Source of the DNA: Dipteris shenzhenensis
Taxonomy: Eukaryota; Polypodiophyta; Polypodiopsida; Gleicheniales
Assembly (NCBI GenBank): GCA_047967505.1
Contig: CM106538.1
DNA length: 64,000 nucleotides
Strand: one strand, 5' to 3'
Shown: piece by piece, positions 23,177 through 33,737 of the stretch
How positions within the stretch are numbered: position 1 is the first letter of the stretch
Layout: each line of letters opens with the position of its first letter
Notes under the pieces: generated by a model
Database searches by the model: none
Told to the model about the DNA's origin: nothing
What the model saw: only the letters and a program-made list of their open reading frames with translations
Program-made: the position numbers and the translations under genes

Positions 23177-25923
23177 AAAGGCAGTGTGCCTTTAAGGGAG
23201 TATATTATACATATAATACAATCAGCCATAGGCTGAAAAACAAGATGACCAGACCGTCATCCTATGCCTATCGGCACTTTACAATGTGCAAAGTGCATAG
23301 AGGATAAGCTACTAGCAGACATCAGGTTTGCCAGATAGAAAATGACAAGTTGTAGATGCATGTCAACCAAGATCTCATGCCAGATCTCACTTGGAGAGTG
23401 AACTCTCACCACCACGTGCTCCTGTGCTAAGTCCATAGTACCTGAACTGTCACTGTGCATAGAAAATGTCTCTGTACCACCTGTGACCATAAGCACATGC
23501 CTTACAATAGACCACTGCTGGTCTACCCAACCTGCATCACCTGCATACTGCTCCTGGAAGCATAAGGACCTGATGTCCACAACCACTTCCCTACTGCCAA
23601 AATCTGCCATAATCATGCTACCAACTCCCATTGCAACGGAAGCAAGATCCAAAAGTGTAGCCCCAATGGCAAACATGTGAGAACCAAGTCTCAACACAAT
23701 CATGGATGTCTATTGTAGTCATCAATAAAAGTGACAAAATAATGATAGCCTCCAATAAATGTAGCTTTAGTAGTCCACACATCAGAGTGGATTAATTCCA
23801 ATGGCTTCTTACTCTCTTGAACATGTCTAGGAAATGGTTTCCTTGCTTGTTTTCCAAATTGGTAGGCTTCACATACCTTATGCATTTTTGCAACCTTGAA
23901 TTTAGGCAATCCTGCAATAATATTTTTGGGCCTGCATTGATTTAAGTCACTGTACATTAACATGACCAATGCATTTATGCCAGATATCAATATCTGCAAC
24001 TACACCGGTCCCATGTGCAAACATTGCTGCACTCAATTCAGGCATGTCCGCATCTAACATAAACATCCTGCCCTTCTTATTTCCTTTTGCTATCAAGTGA
24101 TCGTTACTTTTCATATCTCAACAAAGCATCCATGAGGATTAAATCTGACATGCAAGTCTTGCTCAACCATTTGACCAATAGAAACCAGGTTCTTGGTGAT
24201 ATTCGGGACATGAAATACATCATACAGGTATTTCTTTTTCCCATCCTGCATAGACAAAGGAATTTTACCAATCTGCACAATAGGATGTGCAGTATCATCA
24301 CCAGTCTCCACAAATCCTGGTCTTTCCATTTTCCTTGCATCCTACAACCATTATGCATGACCTATCATGTGGTTTGACACACCTGAGTCAACATACCACA
24401 CATCATTGCTTTCTTCTGCACTTGTCACATAATTGGTCATGTGCTGCACCATAAACAGATGCTCATTTCTGTCATCACCCTGTCTACTAGAAGATGCATA
24501 ATTCCCTTGCTGCAATTTTCCATTCATGATGTCATTCTGCTTTTTATAGCAGTCTTTAGCCATATGATCCATTTTACCACAGTAGTAGCATTCAACATTA
24601 CTGTTTACATTTTGGCCTCTCTACCATCCTCCACAACCTCTTTGGCTCCCCCTGCCTCTAGATTTACCACATCCTCCTCCATAGGACTTGTTTTCTTGAG
24701 TTTGCTGCATATTCTGATTTCTACCATGGCCTCCAGATCAGCCTACTCTACCTCTGCCTCTACCTCTTCTAGCATTTGAGTAGAAGATAGTTTCTTTTGA
24801 AGTTCCTTCTGAAGAAGATGCACCACCATTTCTCTGCTCTTTAGAAATTAGAAGAGCAAACAACTCCTCAAAATCAAGAAATTTTTCACGGACGGCAATG
24901 GATGTCCAAAACTATGTATAATCCTTTCCTAGACCATTCAAGGTCATAGAAACTAAATCATCATCTTCCACTAGTGACCCAATGGAAGCAAGTGCATCTG
25001 CAATTTTCTTCACCTTCATGTGGTAGTCATTGATGCTCTTATTTTCTCTCTGCACATTGTGCAACTCCTGCTTGAGCTGCATTTTCCTGGCTTGCGTATT
25101 TGTGCTATACATTTTTGCCAAAGTATCCCATGCCTCCTTTGGCGTACTTGCATCCTGAATATGCATAATCATAGAATCTGAAATACTGATAAACAACCAG
25201 TACACATAACTTTTCTGGCTCTCTAAATCCATCCTTTAAATTCTTGCATTTCCTATTGATTGGGAACATTAGGAAGAACTGGTTCTTCTTCATTTCCTGT
25301 AATGAACTCCCAATAGCCTTTTCCCATCATGGAAATTCATCATTCTAAGCTTCCATGCTTGGAAGTTATTCTTGTCAATCTTTTTAATGACAATCTGTGA
25401 AAGAGAATCAGACACCATTACAGAACACTGCAATATATTCTGTCACTGCAAAAAACATAGCTTCTGCCTCACAAGGGCAAATCCACAAAACTGATGAAAG
25501 TGGTATTTGACCACACAGTCACTTCCTAGTGACAATTTTGCATGAACAGGCAATAAGGATGATCCTGTAACTCCCAATATCTCTGCGCACAGGCATACGA
25601 TGCAATTTCCTTTTCACCGACCTGTAGAGTAGTGGCCGCACAGCAAAAAACAGGGCCTTTTTCTCAGTGCTTGTGGAGAACTTCTGTCTCTAAAACGGGC
25701 CCCGAAATGGCCTCGAATCAGAAAAATAAAGTCACACCTTCTCGCCACATTGCGAAGGGCATCTCAATCTAAGACAATGCACTCTTGCACTTTCTGGCTG
25801 TGCTACCTGCAGAGATTTGCTCCCAAACTCGAAAAAGGAAAGCAACACTGGTCCTCTTACCAAGACACCGTGAACTTGGTTTGCTTTCTTGAGCTCCTTA
25901 CCATGAACTAGGCTCTGATACCA
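23177..25923 (-). pseudogene. Ty1/copia polyprotein relic (gag, protease, integrase start)
   Basis: Reading leftward from the primer site at 25912-25923 (minus strand TGGTATCAGAGC, complementary to plant tRNA-iMet), a gag piece at 25232-24912 has the UBN2-type stretch ASTPKEAWDTLAKMYS. A zinc-knuckle and protease piece follows at 24572-24351 with WYVDSGVSNHM, the DSG-type active site. The 24329-24111 piece (GKIPLSMQDGKKKYLYDVFH) is the protease-to-integrase region. The integrase start is at 23999-23700, with CEAYQFGKQ and LIHSDVW...FVTFIDDY. The rest of integrase, reverse transcriptase and RNase H are missing. A 148-residue frame at 23703-23257 joins directly and is not a known copia domain. 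Several stops interrupt the gene. The relic cannot act on its own. Confidence 0.8.
25912..25923 (-). other. tRNA-iMet primer binding site
   Basis: The minus strand reads TGGTATCAGAGC, the standard plant copia primer site. It abuts the LTR that starts at 25924. Confidence 0.8.
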
Positions 25924-26600
25924 TGTGAAGATAGTGGGAGAGAAGGAAGGACTCTCACTTGTGGCTTTCTCGCATACACAATGGGGGAATACACACAAAG
26001 GTGAAGGTTGAAAACAGTTTTCCTCTTCTTAGTTGTGAAAGCCAAAAGAACTCTAGTACAAAGAAATAGAATACCAGACAGTGCTTTTTGTGTCACCTTC
26101 CCATGCTAAGACCCAGCATACAAGATGAAATGATGTGCCACAAAGGCTTACAAAGATCCACTCAACAATGGCAACACACATTCAATCTTAAAGCCTAAAA
26201 TCTCATGACACAGAAGCTCTTAAATAGTTGGTCACAACAGCAATGACACTATGCATAGTGATAGAAGATAACACTGCAAATATATAACCATGTAGAGAAT
26301 AGTTGGTTTTTTCCAGCATCATTAACAACTGCCAACAAGCTTCTCCAATCACTGAGTTGCTTGTAAGAGTGTCTCCCTCATGATATGTCACCTTATATGA
26401 CATGGCAAGATGAGGTGGCAAGTAGGGCCTTGCATGGAATGATGTGGCCAGAAGCACCTTGATGGCATGTCTTTCATGATGTGTTAACATGTATGAGGTG
26501 GAAAAATAAGCTAGCAAGGTGATGTGGATTGATGTGGCAGGTGGCAAACGATGTGTACATTAAGAACTATCACCAGGTATGATGTGGCAACGACACATGG
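25924..26600 (-). repeat. 5' LTR of the decayed copia element (outer end not defined)
   Basis: The LTR starts TGTGAAGATAGTGGGAG directly beside the primer site. I cannot place its outer end, because no second copy is in the window. Words of the form GATGTGGCAAG and ATGAGGTGG recur from 26390 to 26640, suggesting degenerate short repeats in or just beyond it. Confidence 0.5.
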
Positions 26601-26805
26601 TTAATTACATGTCTTTCTCCTTAGGTGGCTAGATGACGTGGAAAGGAAATGTGGTCACTGTGTAAGGCTATATTAGTGAAATTTGATGCTAGGGATGACA
26701 TAAAAAATGTAACCATCCCGCTTGAGCATACAACCTTTGGCCAATACCCTGCAATAGTGTATGGTGGGGTAGGTGTCAACATGCTCACAAAATATCTCTT
26801 TAAGG

Positions 26806-26925
26806 ATGGGGGCTACCACCAATGAGGAGCACTGCATTTAACATACACCTAGCTGACCACACTAATGGGGGCTACCACCAATGAGGAGCACCACATTCAA
26901 AATATGCCTAGCCGACCACACTAAT
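26806..26925. repeat. Tandem duplication of about 60 bp
   Basis: Two adjacent copies start ATGGGGGCTACCACCAATG at 26806 and 26865 and end CGACCACACTAAT-like. They differ at a few positions. There is no coding role. Confidence 0.85.
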
Positions 26926-26977
26926 ATGAAGTCACTAGCATGTAGAATCTAGAGCACCCCAAGGTGTGTTGAATTGA

Positions 26978-27370
26978 ACCTGCCAGTCTTTGATGGACAT
27001 GATGATACTTTCACGCATCTCATTTGCACCCACCTTGAGGACCATGAAAAGTATCATGCCCATCCAATATGGTATGAATGGTCAAGGATGCATTATATCA
27101 TGTTTTTCATATGCCATCATGCACAAGAGTCAGAAAACGTGCTTTGATGTGGCTTATTTAAATGTGCGAGTCTTTGATGGACACAATACTTTGCACACAC
27201 CTCCATGTCACCTACCCTAATGTGTGTACAAAGTATCATGCCAATCACATATGGTATGCATGGTAGGAGACAATACCATGTTTTATACCAAGTATCATGC
27301 ACAAGGGTCAGCTTTGAGTTCACTTATTCGAAGATGCAAGTCTCTTATGGACATGATCTACTCTACACAT
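26978..27370. repeat. Diverged tandem repeat, period about 175-187 bp
   Basis: The words AGTCTTTGATGGACA, AAGTATCATGCC and ATATGGTATG recur in order, with unit starts near 26981, 27168 and 27341. Similarity is moderate. Open frames through it are repeat-derived. Confidence 0.65.
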
Positions 27371-27479
27371 GAACTTAAGTTATGATAACATCTACCTAAG
27401 CCAGTCAACATGATTTGATTCCACATGCAAATGTGGAGGTGTATGCAAGCTTTAGACTATTGAATTGTTGAGCTGCTTT

Positions 27480-27752
27480 TGTATGCCCTAGAAATTGATC
27501 ATGAAGCACGTGGAGTTGAAGTATCTCTTGCTCTTGAGCATCCAATTTTGTTTGGTGTGCACAAGTATCTCTCTTGTGTTAAGAGGAAGAGAAAGAGGAG
27601 AGAGGACACAAGAGTTGTGTTGAGAAGGAGAGAAATAGGAGAGACATTGACACAAGAGTTGCTCCCAAGCTGAGTGCCTTATTCATAGATCATAGGCATA
27701 TATATAGTTGAGGACTAGGCTGAGTTAGGGCAAGCTATATATAGCTCTAGCA
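27480..27752 (-). repeat. Possible LTR end with polypurine tract
   Basis: On the minus strand GAGTGGGGG (27753-27761) precedes TGCTAGAGC, which would be the start of an LTR (its plus-strand end GCTCTAGCA at 27744-27752). TATATATA-type boxes lie inside at about 27700-27740. The outer end is not identifiable, and 27763-28180 holds no recognisable RNase H. It may be the 3' end of the broken copia element at 29121-30489. Confidence 0.35.
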
Positions 27753-28319
27753 CCCCCACTCAAACTAGGCCCTCTAGCCACAGATGAAAAAACCCTTGGG
27801 GAGTACAAGGGAAAAACCCGAGCCACTATATATATCTATGTGAAAATATATATACAAAGGATGGCCATATGCCAATTTTGAATGATACAGTGTAATGCTA
27901 GATGATACAGTGCAAATTGCATGTGGATAGGATAAGGACATAAGACAAGCACTTGTCCATAGTACAGTGCAAAGTATAGGCACTATGTTTGGTGCATGAT
28001 ACAGTGCAAAGTATGTGTGAAAAATAGAAAAATCTTCCTGGAAATATCAACTTGTTTGACATAGTGATGATGCATAATCAGGGCTTGAGATCTTCAAGTT
28101 TGATGTTTGAGCTCTTCATCTAAATAGTAGAGCTTGTTGTCTCCAAGTTCATTTTGGTCAAACCTCCTCAAACGTTTATGATCATGCCTTCATGTTTTGC
28201 ACAATTAATCCACATAAAATGACCAATTTCATGCGGTGTATATGAACACAACAAATATTCAAGTGTCCATTTCTATTGTTCCAAGGATGAATGTATGAGA
28301 AAATTGCTTCGGTCACTCC

Positions 28320-29080
28320 AAAGATGAGTATGGAGGGGCGATTTGAGATGTCCACAAAGCCATGGCTGAAATGTCTCTTGGGTAGTGTAAGAAAGCTGTA
28401 GCAACACATAGGAAGGCCCATAAAGTTCCTGCAAATCAAGAACCAATAATCCAAAAACACAACGAGCATTCGGGCACCTGAAGTATCGGATTTGATATGT
28501 CCATAAAGCCAGGGCTGAAATGTCACTTGCGTAGTGTAAGAAAGCCATAGCAACACAATAGAATGGCCCATAATGATCCTGGAAATCAAGAACCAATAAT
28601 CTAGAAACACAATGGCCATCTGGACATCCGAAAGTACCAAACAATTGAGCATCCCAGAAGTACCGAACAACCAAAAATACGAACAATTGAGCATCCCAGA
28701 AGTACTAAACAATTGGGCAGCCGGAAGTATCGAACAACAGAAAATACAACCAAAATAAGCCATGCATGTATGACAAGAGACAAGCTTGTATGGATTAGAC
28801 ACAGCTGACATAATCATAGTGGGAATGAAAAAGTACTGAACAACTGGGAAGCCGAAAGTACCAAACAACCGGAAATATGAACAATTGGACATCCCAGAAG
28901 TACCGAACAACTGGGTAGCCAAAAGTACCGAACAACCAAAAATACAATGAGAATAAGCCACGCACATATGATAAGAGGCAAGCTTGTGTGGATTAGACAC
29001 AACTTACATAATCATAGCGGGAATGAAATAACAACCTCTTCACATCCAAAAGTACCGAACAACCGAGAAGACGAGCATCT
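28320..29080. repeat. Two minisatellite-like tandem repeats (about 146 bp and 195 bp)
   Basis: Units starting GTCCACAAAGCCATGGCTG (28349) and GTCCATAAAGCCAGGGCTG (28499) repeat with a period of about 146-150 bp. A second family built of AGTACCGAACAAC words repeats at about 195 bp, with units near 28683 and 28878 sharing AAGCCACGCA and GGATTAGACACA. The 272-residue minus-strand frame at 28182-29000 is a translation of these repeats, with phrases such as FLDYWFLI and LFGTSGMLNC recurring. It is not called as a gene. Confidence 0.75.
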
Positions 29081-29120
29081 GAGATTACAGAGAACATCCA
29101 CTAAAGGATGTCTTGGTTGT

Positions 29121-30489
29121 CTAGGAAGGAAGCATCCTCCTCAATTGATGCGGCCATTCTGAGAAGACCACATCGCAACTTACTATTACCTTCTTGGTAA
29201 TAGGGTTATAGAGATGGTAACCCTTCGCCTCTTCACTATAGCCCAAGAAAATACACTTCTGACTCTTCGGTTCCCATTTGGTCCTATTAGCATCAGCAGG
29301 GACATGCACAAACAGTCACATCCAAAAACTCTAAAATGTGCAGCTGAAGGTTTCGTACCAGAAAAGGCCTATAGTGGAGTCATCCCATTCACAGCTTTCG
29401 TGTAGCTACGATTCAGAATGTAAACTGTAGTGTTACATGCTTCAGCCTAGAAAGCCTTTGGCAAAATCTTTCCCTTTCATCATTCTCCTGCCCATTTCAT
29501 AGATGATGCGCATCTTGCGTTCTACTACTCCATTTTGCTATGATGTATGTGGCGGGGGATTTCTGCCTCTTGATCTTGTGACTTTTGTAGTAACTCTCGA
29601 ATTCAATTGATGTGAACTCTCCACCTCTGTCTGATCTCAATTTCTTCATCTTCTTTCCCGTTTCTTTCTCGACCACTACATGTCATTCCTTGAACTTACT
29701 AAAAGCCTCGTCTTTAGTCTTTAGGAAGTATATACATATCCTTCTACTATAGTCGTCGATCAGCATCATGAAGTAGTAGGAACCACCCAAAGCTTCCATC
29801 TCCATATTTCCATAGCCGTGTGAACGACGAGCTCTAGATTTATCATCAGAAGAAGATGGGTTACCAGAGTCCTTACCCTTACCTTTCTTTGATCCAGCGT
29901 AGAAAGCCAAATCTTCTCCAGTCCTTGTCTTTTAATGCATCTCCTCCTCTAGAAGCATCGTGCTGAAATCCTCAAAGTTGAGGGGTGGATTTTTGTTTTG
30001 TGTATTCAACGCCATAACAAGACCGTCGTACTTTGATGGGAGAATCTGTGTAGACCTTCGTGCTAGATTGTTGCTGGTGATGGTGATGCCGATCGCAAAC
30101 ATCTGATCGTGCAGATTCTTCACCTTGGTGATGAACTTCTCTGCCACTTCAGACTTAGACAATTTCTCGTTCGCGAGTTGAGTCTCTAGATTCTGAATCC
30201 GCATCTGATTCGTGGTCTCATACTAATTTTTCAAGACCATCCATGCCTCTGGATCCGCCGGTCTCACAACCAGCCTCACGTTCACCCCAGTAGCAGTGTC
30301 CCAAAGCTCATATGTGCTTAGGATGGTCTTCATCTTCAACTTCCAGAGTGGTAGTTAGAGCCGTCCAACTTTTTGCTTTTGCCGAATGGTGGGATTCGTA
30401 GTCTTGCGGGCTAGGCCATCTCTCACAATCTGCTCACAAACAAAAACACACTACCAAATCTTCTTGCTAGAGTCCAGGCTCTGATACCA
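29121..30489 (-). pseudogene. Ty1/copia relic with gag joined to integrase
   Basis: A gag piece at 30204-29932 reads RIQNLETQLANEKLSKSE and LPSKYDGLVMALNTQ, typical of the UBN2 family. The frame 29910-29683 then goes from a lysine and serine-rich gag tail straight into ALGGSYYFMMLIDDYSR, the integrase core. The zinc knuckle, protease and integrase zinc domain have therefore been lost. A later integrase piece at 29309-29121 has KCIFLGYSEEAKGYHLYNP and VSCDVVFSE. Reverse transcriptase and RNase H are absent, replaced by the minisatellites at 28.3-29.1 kb. The primer site at 30478-30489 and the 5' LTR at 30490 fix the orientation. Confidence 0.8.
30478..30489 (-). other. tRNA-iMet primer binding site
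   Basis: The minus strand reads TGGTATCAGAGC, directly beside the LTR start at 30490. Confidence 0.8.
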
Positions 30490-31210
30490 TGTAAGAAAAC
30501 AATACAACGTCTATGCTCAATAGATAACAGGATCTCGTACGCAAGAGAGAAAACAGATAGTATGGAGAATCAAAAATTTGATTACTATAGAACTGATACA
30601 ATAGATGGTGCTGCCTCCCAACCATGTGCTCTTGTGAAAGAAGCTTCGATGGCGAGCTGGAAATAGTAGAGGACGAAGGCTAGATGCTAAGGTATCAGGG
30701 TTGCTATAGCCAGTGATGAAATGGGCTTCACGAGCTTGCTCTTATATAGCCACTAGTCGTAGTCAGTTGGACTGAATTGGGTGACCGACCCAGTCCGCCC
30801 AAAACAGTCGACTAAGGGTTGGTCCCAAAATAGGCCACCGACCACACGATAGAACCGGTGCGCAAAATAGAGCAATTGACCTACAGACACCGTTCAGCCC
30901 ATAGCCATCCGGGATCATCTGGGACTCCAAACGGGCCCCGCAACCCGAGAGTGGGCTGCCTTGGGAAATGCTCCGTCTACCCTCAATGCAGTCAGCCATG
31001 GGATGCCTTCCCGCACTTGCATGTAGCCTAGTTGGCAGTGTGCCAACTCTGTCCAGCCATCAGGCCACACATGGCCCCCATCTGGTGTTCAAACCAGGAC
31101 CTACCGAATAACCGAGCTACTCAAATGCCTTCTCCTCATATGGGGGGCTTACAAGTAGAGTTAGCTGGTTCCCGCATAGTTACATGAGAGTGGAGCATTG
31201 ATATCTAACA
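30490..31210 (-). repeat. 5' LTR of the copia relic (721 bp)
   Basis: The LTR starts TGTAAGAAAACAATAC beside the primer site and ends ATATCTAACA. Its outer part resembles the LTRs at 41821-46515, sharing CTCCTCATATGGGGGG, GTGGAGCATTG and the ATCTAACA end. The two families are therefore related but distinct. The matching 3' LTR was not found. Confidence 0.75.
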
Positions 31211-31559
31211 AATGTCCCATCCAAAGTGTTTTTTGAGAGCATCCAAATGATTCTTTAGACTGCTTTGATACTTTCATAAGATCCATTGACCCAAAAATGT
31301 GAAAATATGATGGTAAATGCTTCCATTAGGTCATTTCGTGAAAACCTACTTTTGATCTCATCTACTATTGCACTTGCAACTTCGCTATGGGCATTTTTCA
31401 CTGTTTGTACTTTCTTTAAAAAAGCCTCTTTTTTAATGTATTGTAGTCTTTTGTGTCATTTGTTTTCTCTCATCATCTTGAAAACCTGATTGTTTGCACA
31501 AAGGCAAACTTATCCTTCCTGGTCACATGTTAAAAGAGAAGAATCCCCATCTAGGTCTA
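31211..31559. other. Spacer, possibly hAT-derived
   Basis: There is no clear gene. The minus strand may continue the adjacent hAT-like relic, but I see no recognisable domain. Confidence 0.3.
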
Positions 31560-32216
31560 TTAAAATTTTTCAATCTTTAAACAATTTCTCGTCTTGAAAA
31601 CTGGAGCTTGACTTTTATCATATGCTATTGTTATACTCAAATTACTGAGTTTTATTGCCTTGACATATTCATTGATATAAATATCCTTCGATTGAGACAT
31701 GTTATTCAACATATTCATTTTGTCTAAAAATGGAATAATTCCACACAATCCCAATATTGAATCTATGTTGGTTAGTTCATGATACAAAATATCTGCCTTT
31801 TCAACCTCTTCTTTTGCCTCCATATGCATTAAATAGACCAAAGTCTTGTATTCATCCCATAATCTTTTCACTGGCTGAACCAAAGATATCCATCTAGTAT
31901 CCACATTCTTCAAAATCTTCCTCCCTTTTGTACCTACTACTTCTGCAATAACTCTAAATTGATTGTATCTTTTTGGACTCTTGAAAAAGTAAGAGTAGCT
32001 TTTTTTAACCAAAGTCTTGATTCATTGTACTAATGGAAATGTGGAGACAACTTTGTAAGCTAGATTTGTGCGATGAGCCATAGAATGTATCCCAACACAG
32101 TAAGGAGCATATTTTGTTTCTATTTGTATAGAGACACCATTCCAACAACCTTGCAAGATTGAAGCACCATCACATGCAAAACAAACAAGTTTCTTGACCA
32201 TCTCAGACTCTGTCAT
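31560..32216 (-). pseudogene. hAT-superfamily transposase relic
   Basis: One minus-strand frame runs 32216 to 31560 with a single internal stop (TGA, about 32022-32024). The first part has VCFACDGASILQGCWNGVS and YCVGIHSMAHRTNLAYKVV, matching the D-G-A-S...H.MAHR.NL block of hAT/ZBED-type transposases. The second has KNVDTRWISLVQPVKRLW, the TRW...P.RRL block of the same fold. The amino-terminal BED finger and the carboxy dimerisation domain are missing. In an intact protein this is the RNase H-like catalytic domain. AT-rich DNA surrounds it, and I could not define terminal inverted repeats. Confidence 0.7.
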
Positions 32217-32539
32217 GCCTCCATACTCTTTTACTAAGCATTTCGAACTATAAAATTAAAGTTCTAAATTCAAATTTGAAAATGAAAATTTTAAGTTTCA
32301 AATTCATACTTCAAATTTTGAAATCTCAAACTTGCAAATCGACCAAGTTTCAATTTACGAATGTACACATCTATGTTGTAAGAGAATTCAAATCGACCTT
32401 AGGTCGATAACATGTCTTTGTTCAAAGAAACATGCATACACACAACAAAATCGACCTTGGGTCGATTCGAGGCATAGACATACCCACACTCTAATGAATT
32501 CAAAGACCTTAGGTTGAATTCAATGTGCGAGTGTGCGAG
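32217..32539. other. AT-rich spacer with short GATCGACCTTAGGTCGA-like words
   Basis: Alternating TTCAAATT and TTGAAATT words occupy 32250-32340. CGACCTTAGGTCGA and CGACCTTGGGTCGA palindromes occur near 32394-32407 and 32452-32465, with a degenerate third (GACCTTAGGT) near 32505. There is no gene. Confidence 0.5.
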
Positions 32540-33650
32540 TATTTATTGGTCCTTTGTATAATGTAAGTTGAAATTGGTTTGGGATGCTTTATGTAGTGTA
32601 GTATTATGATTTCAAACATGAAAGAAGGGCTTGGTTCAGGAAGTGGTGTCTGGTTCTTGCGCTCACAAGGCAGGGGTCTAAGAGGCACCACGACCTAGGA
32701 CCAAGTTTCTTAGATCTAGTTGACAACCTGAAGAAATGTATGCTTATTTATTTTTTAAAAGTTTTTGTTGTGAATATGCATATGCATCATTGTATGTGAT
32801 GTTCTCTTTCTTTTTTAATGTATTTATTGGTCCTTTGTACACTGTATGTTGAAATTGGTTTGGGATGCTTTATGTAGTGTAGTATTATGATTTCAAACAT
32901 GAAAGAAGGCCTTGGTTCATGAAGTGGTGTCTGGTTCCTGCGCTCACAAGGCAGGGGGCTAAGAGGCACCACAACCTAGGACCAAGTTTCTTAGATCTAG
33001 TTGACAAGCTAAAGAAATGTATGCTTATTTATTTTTTAAAAGTTTGTTGTGAATATGCATATGCATCATTGTCTATGATGTGCTCTTTCTTTTTTGATGT
33101 ATTTATTGGTGCTTGTATAGAGTAAGTTGAAATTGGTTTGGCATGCTTTGTAGTATTACAATTTGAAATATGAAAGAAGGGCTTGGTTCAGGAAGTGGTG
33201 TCTAGTTCTTGTGCTCACAAGGCAGGGGGCTAAGATGCACCATGACCTAGGACCAAGTTCCTTAGATCTAGCTGACAACCTAAAGAAATATATGCTTATT
33301 TATTTTTTAAAAGTTTATGTTGTGAATATGCATATGCATCATTGTCTGTGATGTGCTCTTTCTTTTTTAATGTATTTATTGGTGCTTTGTATAGGGTAAG
33401 TTGAAATTGGTTTGGCATGCTTTATGTAGTATAGTATTATGATTTCAAACATGAAAGAAGGGCTTGTTGGTTCAGGAAGTGGTGTCTGGTTCCTGTGCTC
33501 ACAAGGCAAGGGGCTAAGAGGCACCACGACCTAGGAACAAGTTCCTTAGATCTAGCTGACAACCTGAAGAAATATATGCTTATTTATTTTTTAAAAGTTT
33601 ATGTTGTGAATATGCATATGTATTATTGTTTGGTATGCATAATGTGATGT
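32540..33650. repeat. Four tandem copies of a repeat of about 280 bp
   Basis: Units begin TATTTATTGGT at 32540, 32821, 33100 and 33373, so the periods are 281, 279 and 273 bp. Each unit contains ATGAAAGAAGG, a GTGGTGTCTGGTTC-like word, CGACCTAGG and a TGAATATGCATATGCAT word near its end. Copies are highly similar, differing by small indels. Parallel frames of about 60-68 residues on both strands repeat once per unit and are not genes. The array ends about 90 bp before the kinase-like relic. Confidence 0.9.
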
Positions 33651-33737
33651 GACCCTTCTTTTTTTAATAAGTTGATACCAATTTCATGTATGTTGGGCTA
33701 TGATAAATTTTGTTTTGATCCTGCATACGGTTTAGGG

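Noticed and set aside
23257-23703. 148-residue minus-strand frame as a copia domain
   Set aside because: No copia motif is present; it is most likely the non-coding 3' part of the element joined by deletion.
28182-29000. 272-residue minus-strand open frame
   Set aside because: It is a translation of two tandem repeats, with repeated phrases at the repeat period and no known domain.
32509-33527. Several 60-68 residue frames repeating on both strands
   Set aside because: One per unit of the 280-bp tandem array; non-coding repeat.
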